The notes below the pieces were generated by a model. It had not been told where the DNA came from. It saw only the letters and a program-made list of their open reading frames with translations, and searched no databases. A DNA stretch of 64,000 nt from Abelmoschus esculentus (taxonomy: Eukaryota > Streptophyta > Magnoliopsida > Malvales > Malvaceae), in the NCBI GenBank assembly GCA_035048815.1, contig JAUCBN010000028.1:6937001-7001000 (forward strand), given 5' to 3'. Below are positions 35,122 through 47,216 of this stretch, in pieces (the stretch's first letter is position 1; each line of letters opens with the position of its first letter). The translations under genes were made by a program, and so were the position numbers.

Positions 35122-36679
35122 TGTAACATCCCGAATTTGGGTCTAGATGTTTTGGTGCTAGTAGGGAGGTTCAATTCGGGTCGAATCGGATTTCTTCGGT
35201 TCATTAATTCTGGGTAATTAAAATATTAATATATTAATAGGGTGAATAGTAAATTTTTAGAAAAATCATAAAAATATTAAAATAATATTTTAAGGCTAAT
35301 AGAATGTTAATTGAGTATTAATTTGGTTTAATTAAGCTTAATTATTATTTTAGTATCTAAAATGTAAAATTTGAAAAGTTAGTGGCAAAATTGTAATTTT
35401 TTAGAAAATTTTGATTTTATGACTAAATTGAAAAGTAATCCAAAGCTTGGAATCCTTATAGGGTCATTAACCCAAAATGTTTTAATTAGAGATCTTTCAT
35501 CAAATTTAGTTTTAATTGATGGTTAATCATATTTTCCTTTTCACTCAATTTTCTCAAAATTTTCTCTCCATGGCTTCTCAAATTACTTGTTGAATTCTTC
35601 TCCATTTTTATCAAGATTCATCTTATTTTTTAAGCATTTTATTCTCTTCAAAACCTTTCAATTTATTTTACAAAATCATCAACCGATTTCAAGGAAAATC
35701 AAGAGAAGATTTCACGTCAATTTTGGTGGATGCATCTCAATTGTAAATTCTTGTTCCTTTCCAATTATAAAGTTCTTTAAATGATATTCCCAAGTATTTG
35801 GCTTACTAATCACTAATCTTAACTTGATTTTGTGTTTTAATTCATGATTTTGGAGTTTTTATGGATATTTCAAGAAAGTAATTTAGATCTTGTTCAAGGC
35901 TGTAATTAGGATGATTTTCTATGAAATTATACTTATTTGAATAATTAAATGAGTCTTGTAATGATCTCACATAGTTTTAATCCCGGAATAAATGAATCGG
36001 TGTTGTTAGAAGTGGTTTTCGGATGGTTTTTAGGTTGTTTTTGATGTAGGTATAAGGATGTTTTGAACGTGTTTTCAGTTCATAATTGAGGAGGTTTAGG
36101 TGTTCGATTCGTTAGGTTAGTGGCTGGTTTAGTTTCGAGGGTTTTCGGTTTAGTTTTTGGTCTTTTCGGCTTGTTTTCGGTAGAGATAATAGAGGTTTAG
36201 TGTTGTTATTGTGTTGAGCATATTTTAATATGTATATGATTTGTTTTGATGATGTAGAGGAAGTGCAAGAAGGCTCTTGAGTGGATGGTGCATTGGCGTT
36301 GCCGCTGGAGTATCGGCGAAGTCTTGTTTTGCTTGTCGGTGAGTGAATTTGGAAGTGAATCGCAAATATTTGGATCTGTTTTGGGGATTATGGAATAGTG
36401 TAAAAGCTTTCCATAATTCAAGAGTAAGTGATTTCTATGTTTCGGAAACATTTTCTAAGTTTTGACTATTTTGCATTGGTCTTGTGGAAGGGATTTCATA
36501 AAGATTTATGAATGCATAAATGAGATTTTTGACATGATGCATGCATGTGTTAGTTGCTGTAAATGCATGGTTTAGAATGACATTCATGGCTTTTGAAAGC
36601 ATGAAAAAAATTTGGAACAATATGTAGTTATTTGTCTTAAATTTGATTAAGTCGTTGAGCATGATTTTGGTTCACTTGA

Positions 36680-37620
36680 TGAACATATTTTGAATGCATT
36701 ATGAGCAGCAAGTTAACATGCATGATCAGAATGATATTGTCTTGGTGACACTAACAATAGATATGAATACAAATGATATGTCATTAGGATAAAGTGCACA
36801 CTATAAAGATTATGAGAATATTGATGTTGCCTACACGTAAACAAGGATGACTATGTGTCCGACCGTGTGTATAGAGCTTGCCTATATGTAAACAAGGGTG
36901 ACTTAGCGTCCAACCGTGCATATAGATGACCCTGCATAGACAAGGGTGACTTTTTGTCTGACCGTGTGTAGTGGGATAACATATATACAAGGGTGACTAT
37001 GTTTCCAACCGATGCATATTGAGACCAAGAGTCTCTAATTATGGTATAAGGAATCTGAGTATTCGGTGAGCTAAAGGTTCACAATAAGTTGTCACTTGAA
37101 CGCCAATATGCATGATTCATGAATTGATTTGAGTACGAACATGAGCATTATGAGCATATTTTAAATGCATTATGAGCAGCAAGTTAACATGCATGATCAG
37201 AATGATATTGGCTTGGTGACACTAACTATAGTTACGAATATAAATGACATGTCATTAGGATAAAATACACTATAAAGATTATGAGAATATTGATGTTATC
37301 TACACGTAAACAAGGGTAACTATGTATTCGACCGTGCATGTAGAGCTTGCCTATATGTAAACAAGGGTGACTTAGTGTCCGATCGTGCATATAGATGACC
37401 CTAGTTAGACAAGGGTGACTTTGTGTCTAACCGTGCATAGTGGGATAACATTTATGCAAGGGTGACTATGTGTCCAAACGATGCATGTTGAGACCAAGAG
37501 TCTCTAATTATAGTATAAGAAATCCGAGTATTCGGTGAGCTTAAGGTTCACAAGTTGTCACTTGAATGCCAATATGCATGCTTCATGAATTGATTTGAGT
37601 ATGAACATGAGCATGATTTG
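36680..37620 (+). repeat. 471-bp duplication with inner ~55-bp repeats in LTR-D
   Basis: Two copies of a 471-bp unit, each containing four shorter repeats of the type 'acaagggtgactatgtgtc' followed by CGACCGTG (about 36835-37010 and 37305-37480). The 3' LTR has a single copy (57844-58330). Confidence 0.85.
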
Positions 37621-38169
37621 TTTAAGCATATTTGGTTTAGCATGAAAAGTACAAGTTATGGTTTATAAATTGGTTTTAAATATTGCATTGATGAACTTAT
37701 ATTTAGAGTTACCTCACTAAGCATCTTTTGCTTAAGCTCTCTTTTCATACTTGTAGAGAAATAAAGGCTTTACGGACAACATTTAGAGCAAGTGGTTCAA
37801 GGGGAGAAACTTTATTTATTTTGGTATGATTTGGCAAAATAAATAAGACTTGGCAATGTGCAAACTTTTCCTTTTTTATTATGTTTTGAGTTAGCAATGA
37901 AATTGTGTAAGCAACCTATGAACATGTTTTCTTGTTAATTTGGTGGATTGATTTTTTGTTGAGTTTGCTTGAAGCATATTTGTTCGTGAGTAGCTATCGA
38001 AATTGAGTAATATAAGGAATCATGCCTCTAGTTGTTACGGGATCTACGATAGCTATAATCGATTGTATGATTTGCTCTTAATATTTAGGAATTTTGCATA
38101 TTATTGATGGTGATCAATGGTTGTGTCTTGAATTGGTTGAATCCACTTAATGTGACTGATTTTAGATTC

Positions 38170-38322
38170 TGGGCACAAAAGTTTTGAAACCATTAAGGAA
38201 GATTTCAAAACCTTTATCAAATAGTTTCAAAACCTCTAGGAAGGTTTTAAAACCTTTCGGGCTAATACGATTCTGGAACCTTACTAGACACAAAAAGTTT
38301 CGAAACTTTGAGGGAAGTTTCG
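38170..38322 (+). repeat. GTTTCGAAAC palindrome cluster in LTR-D (5' copy)
   Basis: About seven variants of the palindrome GTTTCGAAAC, mostly changed to GTTTCAAAAC or GTTTTGAAAC (C-to-T or G-to-A at the central CG), in 150 bp. The LTR-B insertion at 38323 cuts one of them after GTTTCG. Confidence 0.75.
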
Positions 38323-39729
38323 TGATAGGCATGGTATAAGCGCTATTTGAGTGCAATTGTACACGTCGTCAAGTAATAAAATGATAAGTATATCGTGTAT
38401 CGTCTCCACATGGATTGGTATACTTAATATGTTTCCTCTTGTTCCCTTGCTCCTGAAAAGAAAGTAAAAACACAAATAAGTTGATTTGTTTTATCTAACT
38501 AAATAATTAAATAACAAAATATAAAATAAAGGATTAAAGAAGATATAGAGAAAACGGGTAGGATCCAGTTGCGTCAATTAGTGAAGTCAATTGATCTTCT
38601 CCTTGTCCAATGCAATCACACAACACTGCTTCAATAGTACTACAGATACCGCCTTGGCAACATTGGTGGTCCTCTGCCGCGACAATCTCTTGCTCTTGGG
38701 AAGAGGTATCAAAGTTCAGCAAAGTGTCTGTAAGTGACTCCGCTCATCTCTAAGTCAAAATGTTGTTGATGACCAGTCCTTGACGATACCTCTCGGCGAA
38801 AATCAAAGATAACCATCAACCAATCCAACACTTCTTTTAGCTGCTGAAACTCTTAATCTACCCCTTAGTGCCTCTACAAGAGTATAGGCCGAGTTAGTGT
38901 TAACAACACCGTACTTATCCCTTTCGTGAATCTACGCCTCTCGATGCTAGATAAATAGATTACTTGCAAACTTCCCTCTCGAGCTTGAATTCAAGAACAA
39001 AGAATGGCAATAGGATAAGCAAACTTTTATTTATTATTGCATAAGAACAAAGATACATGAATCAATCTCCTCTCACTAATATCAACAACCTTCACCTATC
39101 CCTAAGAAGTTTAGAACATATTATCGTTAAGTGCAATTCTTAGGGAGAAGGGTCGGCTTAAAGGGTTTCTCTCTAAGTCGTTTCTCTCTAAGTTGGCTCT
39201 CTCTAAATCGGCTCCCCTAACATAATGGCCGGCTAGGGTATTTATAGTCTTAACCTAGGTAAACCTTTCCTAAATAGACTTCAACTTGGAGTAGGGAACA
39301 AGTCTTCTTCAAGGTATCTGATATTTCCAAGTTTGCCGCCTTCTAGAAGGGTTTTCCCACTTGGTCTTTGAATTGGGCTTTTAGCTCGCTAGCCTGGTCC
39401 AATTGGTGCGTTGCATCCTCCAGAATATTCTTTATATTTTTATCTTTCGTTACGCCTCCATTGTTGGTGCTGCCACACTGGATTCTGTTGTGGCCTTATT
39501 TTTGCCTCGGCCACAACACTGCTTCTCTGCCGCTTCTGCTCTGGATATTCCTGCATGTATAGAATATATAAAAATATATGCATTCTCTATAAATATTAAC
39601 TTTGTAAGTGATGATAATGGAATATCTAATATTTGAGAAAAGAGACTATATTTCGGTTCAAATTGGTGTATAATAGATGCATAAACTACCATGGGAGGAT
39701 AGTAAAAACTACCTTTTAGGCACTCATAA
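38323..39729 (-). repeat. LTR-B, 3' LTR of B(-)
   Basis: 1407 bp, colinear with the solo LTR at 20208-21572. On the minus strand the start is decayed (TTATGAGTGCC for TGATGAGTGCC) and the end reads ATGCCTATCA. The PPT (GTTTGAGGGTA) lies just above 39729. Confidence 0.88.
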
Positions 39730-40021
39730 AATACCCTCAAACTCAAACTATTGCTTGTCCTCAAGCAATGCCAAACATTAAATTGCCGAACCTTGCTCCC
39801 CTTTGGTCTATACTCTTCCATCTTTTCTCCCCACCATGGTCATGTCTATCTCTCCGTTTTAGCCATTAGTTTACCCAAGGACTTTTACTAAGAAACAAGC
39901 TATAGGGCTAGGTGAGTGTGTGCATTTAATGAACAAGGCTGATTCAAGGCTTTCTTAGATAAACTCTAAGTTCAAGACAAGTAGAATCTTGGACTAAAAC
40001 TGTCTCTTTAAAACAATAAGT

Positions 40022-40183
40022 CTTGAGCCAATTTCGGGCACCTCAAGATATATCTTTTCTATTTTCTTCTTTTTCTTATTTATTCTTTTTCTTATTGACC
40101 ACCTATTTAGCATACTAGAGTCAATTTCGGGCACCTCTAACATAAAGGAGAGCAAAACTAGAGCCAGTGATAGGCACCTCTAG
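40022..40183 (-). other. Three covarying hairpins, B(-)
   Basis: Copies at 40022-40047 (CTTGAG/CTCAAG), 40115-40140 (TTAGAG/CTCTAG with a G-T pair) and 40158-40183 (CTAGAG/CTCTAG, stem extended by AA/TT), in the same order as in the A copies. Confidence 0.6.
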
Positions 40184-40614
40184 TTATTTTTCCAAAAGGT
40201 TCTAAGTCTTTATCACCTAAGTTTATTAAAAGAACTCCTAAATCAAACAAGTCCAAAAAGTGTTTATTTTCTTTCTAACCCTAAAACAAGCTTCTAAGTT
40301 TTATTCTATGAGTATCCTATGGTTATCCCTTCAAAACAGAACTAGGCCATGGTAAGAAGAAAGATTTCTATAGCCTTAAAGGAGTAGACTAAAGCAAAGC
40401 TGACATAGGGCAGTGCAAAATTACAAGCATAAATTCAAGAAAAGAAAAAAAATCAGTAAAAATTTACTCCCTTTTATGGTGATGCCTCGGCAGTGGGTAG
40501 CCTCGGTAGTACTTCTGCACCTTTAATCTCCCCCAAACTCAAACCGGGCATTGTCCTCAATGCTCAAAAAAATACAGCATGCAAAAGAAAACAAGGATAA
40601 TAAAGTAGCAGGGA

Positions 40615-42153
40615 TTAAATAGATTCTGATTGCGATATAGAAGAGCTGCTGGAAATAGCCGCCCTCCTAGTTATTTCTGTCGATGCCCTCATTCGTGATC
40701 CTTTTCCTGGTGATTGTTGTGTTTTTGCCTGCCGGAGCGGTTGTACTCTGGTGGGCGTTTGTTTCTGCAGTGGGGCTATAACTTCATCTCCATCTTCTTC
40801 GTCGTCTGTATACATCACATCTGTTTTTCCCCCTACCTCGGCAGTTGGTATTCTCTCTTGTGTATGCGATGAGCTCTCATGGACATACTCATCAATCTGT
40901 CTAGAGAGACTATCTTCAGAAAAACTACCAATGGGGATAGGATTCTGTGGTGGAGAGTTGAAGACAGCTCTCCTCTGTGATGGTCGCCTGCTGCTGGATG
41001 ATGTGGCGGCCGTGACCGTAGGTCTGGATGGGTCGATAGTGTGAAACTGTTGTTGTGGCCTAGCGGTGTAGAATGGTCTAGGCCCTGGAGCAGGTGTTGT
41101 CTCTGTGTATGGTGCGGTAGTGATAAAACTGTTGGGAGGGAATTCTGGAAATTGCATTTCATGGCTGGGAAAGTTTTGGGTCAGCATATTGGCAAGAGTG
41201 TTGTTGAAATCTCTCTGATATTCCATGTATCGTTGTTGGCGAAGGTCCATGGTTGACATCCTCTACAAAATCTCTTGATATGGATCTGCTGCGGCAGTGG
41301 CTGGGGAATGGTTGGGTGCTTCTTCCGTAAACTGCCCTCCGGCAGCATAGTCGGTAGTGAACTGTTGAGGTGTTTCCTGCACTGGGTCTTCTTGGGTGAT
41401 CTACATCACTTTGTGACAGAATTCTTTTGTCCAGCCTTGCCTTTGTGTTGTGTATTCATCGGTTGCTTCTATAGGGACACCTGCAGCAATGCATAGAGCA
41501 GAGATTAAACTAGGGAAGTATAATGGACCTCATTCTTTCTTACCGCAATCATAGATTTCTTGGAGAATGATTTCTCCAACATTGATGGTCCGTTTGTTGA
41601 TGATTGAATGAATGAGCAACAATCTTTTTCTATCAACTGTGCTATTGTGGGAGGTGGGCATGAGGCGTCGCTTGACAAATGAACACCAAATCTTGGCTTC
41701 GGGTTTAAGGCTGAGCCTTGTTACACAACCCATATGGGCACCGGTTTCCTATGGAGTGTTGTCGTAGCAAAGTTCATCCTTGATAGCCTCGTATTCATCG
41801 ATATTGGCTGCAAATTCACCATGTTCATCGCGTGTGGGGATAATGTCGTAGTAATTGTTGATGGCCTCGGCATCAAGCTTTACTGGCTTGCCCCAGTAAT
41901 AGACGAACAGTGTGTCCTTGGTCGGGTAATGCGCATAGAATTCTCTCACAATTGTGGCATTTGCTATGGGAGGTTAGAGGCAGAATTTTTCCCAATCCTG
42001 GTCTTCGGTTCTGTCGAACAAGAATTGGTCAATGCCTATGTTTTCTTCAATGGTGTGCTGAAATCCTTGTTCCTCCCATAACTACCGTGCAACAAAAGAT
42101 CTTTGGAAACGTTCTGCTACGTTGCTATTGGCAAATCGTCGGTATGCTGCCAT
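40615..42153 (-). pseudogene. aORF of B(-): putative plant transposon protein, best-preserved copy
   Basis: About 512 codons from ATG 42153 (MAAYRRFANSNVAERFQRSF) to the stop at 40615. The N-terminal domain, about residues 1-220, reads in order NATIVREFYAHYPTKDTLFV, GKPVKLDAEAINNYYDI, LKPEAKIWCSFVKRRLMPTS, RKRLLLIHSIINKRTINVGE and GPLYFPSLISALCIAAGVP, matching the plant 'putative plant transposon protein' domain. The C-terminal half (about residues 300-512) has a YMEYQRDFNNTLANML helix, then Pro/Ser/Thr/Gln-rich sequence and a basic, Ser-rich end. Five in-frame stops, no frameshift seen; each stop can be explained by one C-to-T or G-to-A transition. I know of no established function; it takes the place where Athila elements carry an env-like ORF but shows no signal peptide or membrane segment. 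Confidence 0.8.
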
Positions 42154-42649
42154 GGATGATGCTGATGAGATATTCTTGAAAATAGCTGTAAGAATATGGG
42201 TAGGAATGCAGAGAGTTCTAAAGAGTTCAAGATATAGTGAGAGCAAGATTGTTCAAGAAAGAAAAGATAGCAAGAATGCAAAAGTAACTAGTGCACAGCA
42301 ATGAGTCTGCTTATATAGGCTGTAAAAATATGACTGTTAAAAAAGTAGTCGTTAGGCATTTACTGCCTTGATGCGCAGTTACAGTCGCAGCGGGTTTCTC
42401 GGCAAAGAGCCGTTACACTGTTTTTGCCCATTAAGAATTCTGCAGCTCTGACACAGTATTATCGCAGCAGCAGACTTCCTGTTGTGGCATCATTTTTCCT
42501 GCATTCACTGCTTTATTCATAAAACAAACACATAAAAACATAAAATACTGAAATAAAGCATAACAACATAAAATATTAAAAATAAGAATACTAAAAATAA
42601 TATTATATAAACTAATCCTAATATAATAATTAAATTTGAAGGGAAGAGA

Positions 42650-44747
42650 TCATGTTACTTGTGGAGTGCATGTGAATGCATCTCCCATTCTCATTCTCTC
42701 TTTCTGGCCAGTATCTGTCTTCATGAGTTGGTCAGTTTCTTCAGTGCATTCGGCTTCTCCTTTGGGTTTTATTCGTTTTCCGAACAGTCTGCCAAGTGTG
42801 CTGCCTAGGCAGGATTTTTTAGTACCCTTATTCGGTGTACGGAAAGCCTTACATTTTGCTGGAGCGTCTAAATTTAGAAGATTGTGGAAGGCGTTTAACT
42901 TGACTTGTTGATCGTTTATTCGCATTGTGAGCTCGTCATTTTTCACATCAATGATGGTGCGTCCAGTAGCAAGGAAAGGTCGACCCAATATGATAGGTGC
43001 ATTATCGTCGGCTTCACAGTCAAGGACAAGATAGTCGGCAGGAAATATGAACTTGTTAACTTTTACCAGAATGTCCTCGATTTTTCCTTCAGGATGCACA
43101 TAGGACCGATCCGAAAGTTGGAGCAGTACTATTATTGGTTTTGCCCGTCCTATTCCAAGTTTCTTAAAAACTGATTTGGGCATTAAGTTGACGCTTGCTC
43201 CCAAGTCACATAGGGCCTTTCCTTTAAAACCATCTCCAATTGCACAAGGAATTGTGAAGCATCCAAGATCTTTTAGTTTTGGTGACATGCGATTATGCAG
43301 CATAGCCGTGCAACCTTCAGTGGCTGCCATTGTTTCAAATTCTCCTAGCCTTCGTCGTTTGGATACTATGTCCTTTAAAAACTTAGCATAGTTGGGCATT
43401 TGTTCAATAGCCTCAACTAGTGGTGAGTTGATATGAACCTGCTTTAAGATGTCTAGGAACTTCTGAAATTGGTGGTCATGTTTTTGCCTCTTCAACCTCT
43501 GTGGGAAAGGAGGTGGTGGTCTGATATCTTCCAGGTTTCCTTGGATACTGAGTTTAATACCTGAGGTGAATTTATCTGCAACTGCCTTGGCAGGTGGTTC
43601 TGATACTGTTGGTTCTATTGTCGTGGCAGAGCTTTTGGCAGGGTCCTGCTCAGCCTCTGAGTCCTCATGATGTTGCTTTTTTGGTTGGACTCTCTCTGTT
43701 GAGATCCCTTCTTTATCTTTCAATCGTAGGCCACTTCTAGTTGTGATTACTTTATACTGCTCGTGGCCTAACACCTTAGCAACTTCAGTATTGCTAGGCA
43801 AACCCCCTGGTGGTCGAGTATTTTGACGTTGGGAAAATTGACCAACCTAGGTTTCTAGAGATTTTATTGCGGACTCCTAGTTCTGCAGTCTCATCTCAGT
43901 TTTGTTCATGAAGTCATCAGTACGCTTCATGAAGCGGCTATTCTCCATCATGTAAGCATCAGTCTTTGAAATGAAAGTTGTGAGAGAATCGGTCAATGCA
44001 TTCAGAGACTGTTGTTGTTGTACCTGCTGCTGTGGCATGGACTGCTGAGTGTTCTGCTGCGGTAGGTTCTGGTTCTGATGCTGAAATCCAGGGGCTTGAT
44101 TAATTGGATTAAAGGTATTGTTAGGGTTACTCCATGAAAAATTCAGATGCCTTTTCCAATATGGGTTATAATTGTTGGACATCATTAGGTTGTTTCTGTT
44201 ATAATTTCCAATATATAGGTTGGTCTCTTCATCTGGCATGTAATCCGATGAGTTAATTGCCTTAACCTCATGTACGCTTCTTTTGGTTTGCATATTCTGA
44301 ACCATCTTAGTCAGAGAAGCCAATTGTGCTACCACCGAACTTGATGTATCTAATTCATGAGCTGTGGCATGGCGTCTCATTCCTCCTCGCCTCGATGTGG
44401 GAAATTGGAAATCGTTCCTTGTGAGTTTGTTTAGAATTTCAATGGCTTCCGCGGATGCTTTATCCAAAATTGTCCCATTTGCAGAAGCGTCTAGCATCAT
44501 CCTTGTGGAGGCATTAGTAGCATTATAGAACATGGAGACTTGTGTCTACAAGGGAAAACCATGTAACGGGCATTTGTTTAATAGTTCTCTGTAACGTTCC
44601 CATGCCTCGTACATCGGTTCATCTTTATCTTACCTGAATGATGTGATTTCATTACGAATGTGGTCATAGAGATTTGTCGGGTTGAACCTCGTAATGAATT
44701 CTCGGCAAAGTTCTTCCCAAGATCCTATGGATCTTGCTAGGATACCA
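42650..44747 (-). pseudogene. Gag-protease of B(-), fused to an integrase tail
   Basis: Capsid from about residue level GSWEELCREFITRFNPTNLY, Gln/Asn-rich region (PHWK/FSWSNPNNTFNPINQAPG), KVITTRSGL, PPPFPQRLKRQ, protease with ALCDLGASVNLMPKSVFKKL (D-L-G-A-S active site, about 43170-43220), ILGRPFLATGR, a basic linker, and the last residues MRMGDAFTCTPQVT with stop at 42650. Only a few stops interrupt it (for example near 43848 and 44547); the downstream 383-codon frame (43801-42650) is open. RT and integrase core are absent, the same architecture as in both A copies. Confidence 0.88.
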
Positions 44748-47216
44748 TGCCGGCAATGGAGGCCTTCCACAGCAACCACTGCAGCAACCATTGCCGCGAC
44801 AACTAACTGTTAGAGATTTTCTAGTGGAAGATCTGAATGGATTGAACCCTAGAGTTGTTACACCAGAAATAGAAGCAACCCACTTTGAATTAAAACCTGT
44901 GATGTTCAATATGCTTAATACTATTGGACAATTTAATGGGTCTGCAACTGAAGATGCCAGGAAACACCTCAAGTCCTTCATGGAAGTTTGCAACTCATTT
45001 AAAATTCAAGGAGTCCATAAAGATATCCTGAGATTAAAACTTTTTCCTTATTCACTGAGGGATAGGGCCAAAACCTGGCTAAATACCATTTCGGCAGGAT
45101 CTATAGGATCTTGGAGTGAACTCTACCGTGAATTCATCACGCGTTTCAATCCTACCAACTTATATGATCGAATCCGTAATAAAATTACTTCTTTTCGACA
45201 GGCTGACGACAAACCTATGGACACAAGTGACCATGTTCTACAATGCTACTAATGCCCCGACAAGGATGATATTAGATGCCTCGGTAAACGAAATACTCCT
45301 TGACAAAGCTCCGGAAGAAGCTATTGAGATTCTAAACAAACTCGCAAGGAACGATTTTCAATTCCTTACTTCTAGGCGAGGAGGAGTAAAACGCCAAGCC
45401 ACAGTGAATGAGTTAGAAGCTACCAACTTAGTGGCAGCACAATTGGCCTCTTTAACCAAGATGGTTCAGAATATGCAATTGCAGAAAAATACTTATGAAG
45501 TTAAAACGATCAATTCTTCTGAGTATATGCAAGATGAAGAATCTGGTTTTTATGAGGGAAACTACAACCGAAATAATAATATGATGTCCAACACATATAA
45601 TCCGGCATGGAAAAGGCACCCAAATTTTTCATGGAGCAATCTTAATAATGCCTTGAACCCCACTAACCAAGCCTCAGGTTATCATCATTCACTGTCGCAG
45701 CAGCAGGTAAAGCAGTCAATACCGCAGCAGTAGATGCATCAGCAGCAACCCATGAATTCATTAGAAAACACTCTCAAGGCCTTCATAATGAAAACAGAAT
45801 CATATATGGCTGGGAACAACAGTTTCATGAAGAGAACTGATAACTACAAGAATAGAACTAAGATGAGGCTACAAAATCAAGAGGCAGTGATTAAATCACT
45901 GGAAACCCAAGTTGGTCAGTTTGCTCAAAGACAAAATACTAGACCACAAGGATGACTACCTAGCAATACTAAAGTTGCTAAGGGAATAGGACATGAACAA
46001 TGCAAAGCAATCACTACAAGAAGTGGCCTACAACTTAAAGAGACATCAGGCAGTTCAGCAAACAAAGTTTTACCAGCAATATAAGAGGAATCAGACAAGG
46101 AGGACTTAGAAGCTGACCTTATCATAGAAGAAAACACTGCCCCAGTAGAGAGCTCGGCAGCACCTCAACAAGCTTCCAAGACAGTGATAAACAAAGTGGT
46201 TCTAGGTATTAAATTCCAAACCAATGAGACCCTGGAAGAGATGAGACCACCACCACCTTTCCCACAAAGGTTAAAAAAGCAAAAAACAAGACCACCAATT
46301 CAAAAAATTTCTAAACATCCTAAAGCAAGTCCACATCAACTTACCTTTTGTTGAGGCAATTGAACAAATGCCTAATTATGCTAAATTCTTGAAGGACATT
46401 GTGTCTAAAAGAAAGAGGCTAGGTGAGTTTGAAACAGTGGAAGCAACTGACGGATGCATGGCAATGCTACACAATCGTATGCCACCTAAATTGAAGGATC
46501 CTGGATGCTTTACCATACCTTGTGCAATTCGTAACCACTATGAAGGTAAGGCTCTGTGCGACCTTAGAGCAATCATCAATCTACTGCTCAAGTCTGTCTT
46601 CCAAAAGCTTGAAATTGGAAGGGAAAAGCCTACTACTGTGATGCTCCAACTTGCGGATCGATCGTATATGCATCTAGAAGGAAAAATCGAGGACATACTA
46701 GTAAGGGTAGACAAGTTTATTTTTCCTGCCAACTTTCTTGTCCTTGATTATAGAGCAGATGAGAATGCACCGATAATCCTTGGGAGACCTTTCCTTTCTA
46801 TTGGACGTACGCTCATAGATATGGAAAAAGGAGAGTTAACTATGAGGGTCAATGACCAACAAGTTAAACTCAATACCTTCCACAATCTGAAAAGGTATGA
46901 TGATACAGAAGAATGTAAAATCCTTCACACCACAGATGCAGAAAAAAAGGAATCTTACTATAACATTCATTGCCTGGCCAGCATGCTCGGTAGAAAATTA
47001 GATATTTGCTATGGCAGAATTTTTGGCAGGAAAAATAAGTCAAAGGTGAAGGAAACCAACAGCACAACATACTGTTCAGACAAACAGGGTGTAGTGAAGA
47101 CCAGAATAAAAAGGGAAGAACTTAAAGCTAATGGCCAACACTTGAAGCAAAACTTTGGCCAACAAGAGATAATCAGATTGGGAGATGCATTTATATGTAT
47201 TCCACCAGTAACATAA
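44748..47216 (+). pseudogene. Gag-protease of A(+), fused to an integrase tail
   Basis: Capsid frames 44734-45252 and 45116-45733 overlap and are offset, so a frameshift lies near 45230. Then come a Gln-rich region to 45957, the linker ITTRSGLQLKE, PPPFPQRLKKQ, and the protease frame 46368-47216. The active site is damaged: DLRAIINL stands where the sisters have DLGASINL. After ILGRPFLSIGRTLIDMEKGE and a basic linker comes EELKANGQHLKQNFGQQE and the end LGDAFICIPPVT with stop at 47214-47216. The last ~30 residues align with the integrase C-terminus at 499-614; nothing of RT, RNase H or the integrase core lies between. Confidence 0.88.

Larger units (their letters stand above)
35122..38322 (+). 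repeat. LTR-D, 5' LTR of chromovirus D, cut by LTR-B
   Basis: It starts TGTAACATCCCG at 35122 and aligns, inverted, with the complete 3' LTR at 56551-59895. The last ~550 bp are missing because LTR-B begins at 38323. Relative to the 3' LTR it contains an extra 471-bp tandem copy (36680-37150 and 37151-37620). The 5-bp flank on the left is AGGAT; the flank at the other LTR is AGCAT when read in element orientation, one mismatch. Confidence 0.9.
38323..44747 (-). mobile_element. B element (minus), pol-deleted, truncated in gag
   Basis: Reading leftwards from 44747: gag from the middle of the capsid, protease, integrase tail, aORF, hairpins, PPT, LTR-B ending at 38323. The PBS, 5' LTR and gag N-terminus are lost at the head-to-head junction near 44747. 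It sits in LTR-D (5-bp flank TTTCG without surviving partner). Confidence 0.85.

Noticed and set aside
36784..36990. A 68-residue frame found identically at 58014-58220, seeming to be a conserved small protein
   Set aside because: Both copies lie in tandem repeats of the two LTRs of element D, so identity follows from LTR homology; the peptide is a repeat translation (HPCL units).
40615..42153. aORF as an envelope-like gene of an Athila retrovirus-like element
   Set aside because: No signal peptide or membrane-spanning segment is visible in any of the copies, and the domain matches the plant transposon-protein type.
44719..44735. Short palindrome at the head-to-head gag junction as part of a large perfect palindrome
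   Set aside because: Only 7-bp arms match; the gag sequences on either side cover mostly different parts of gag and differ at many sites.
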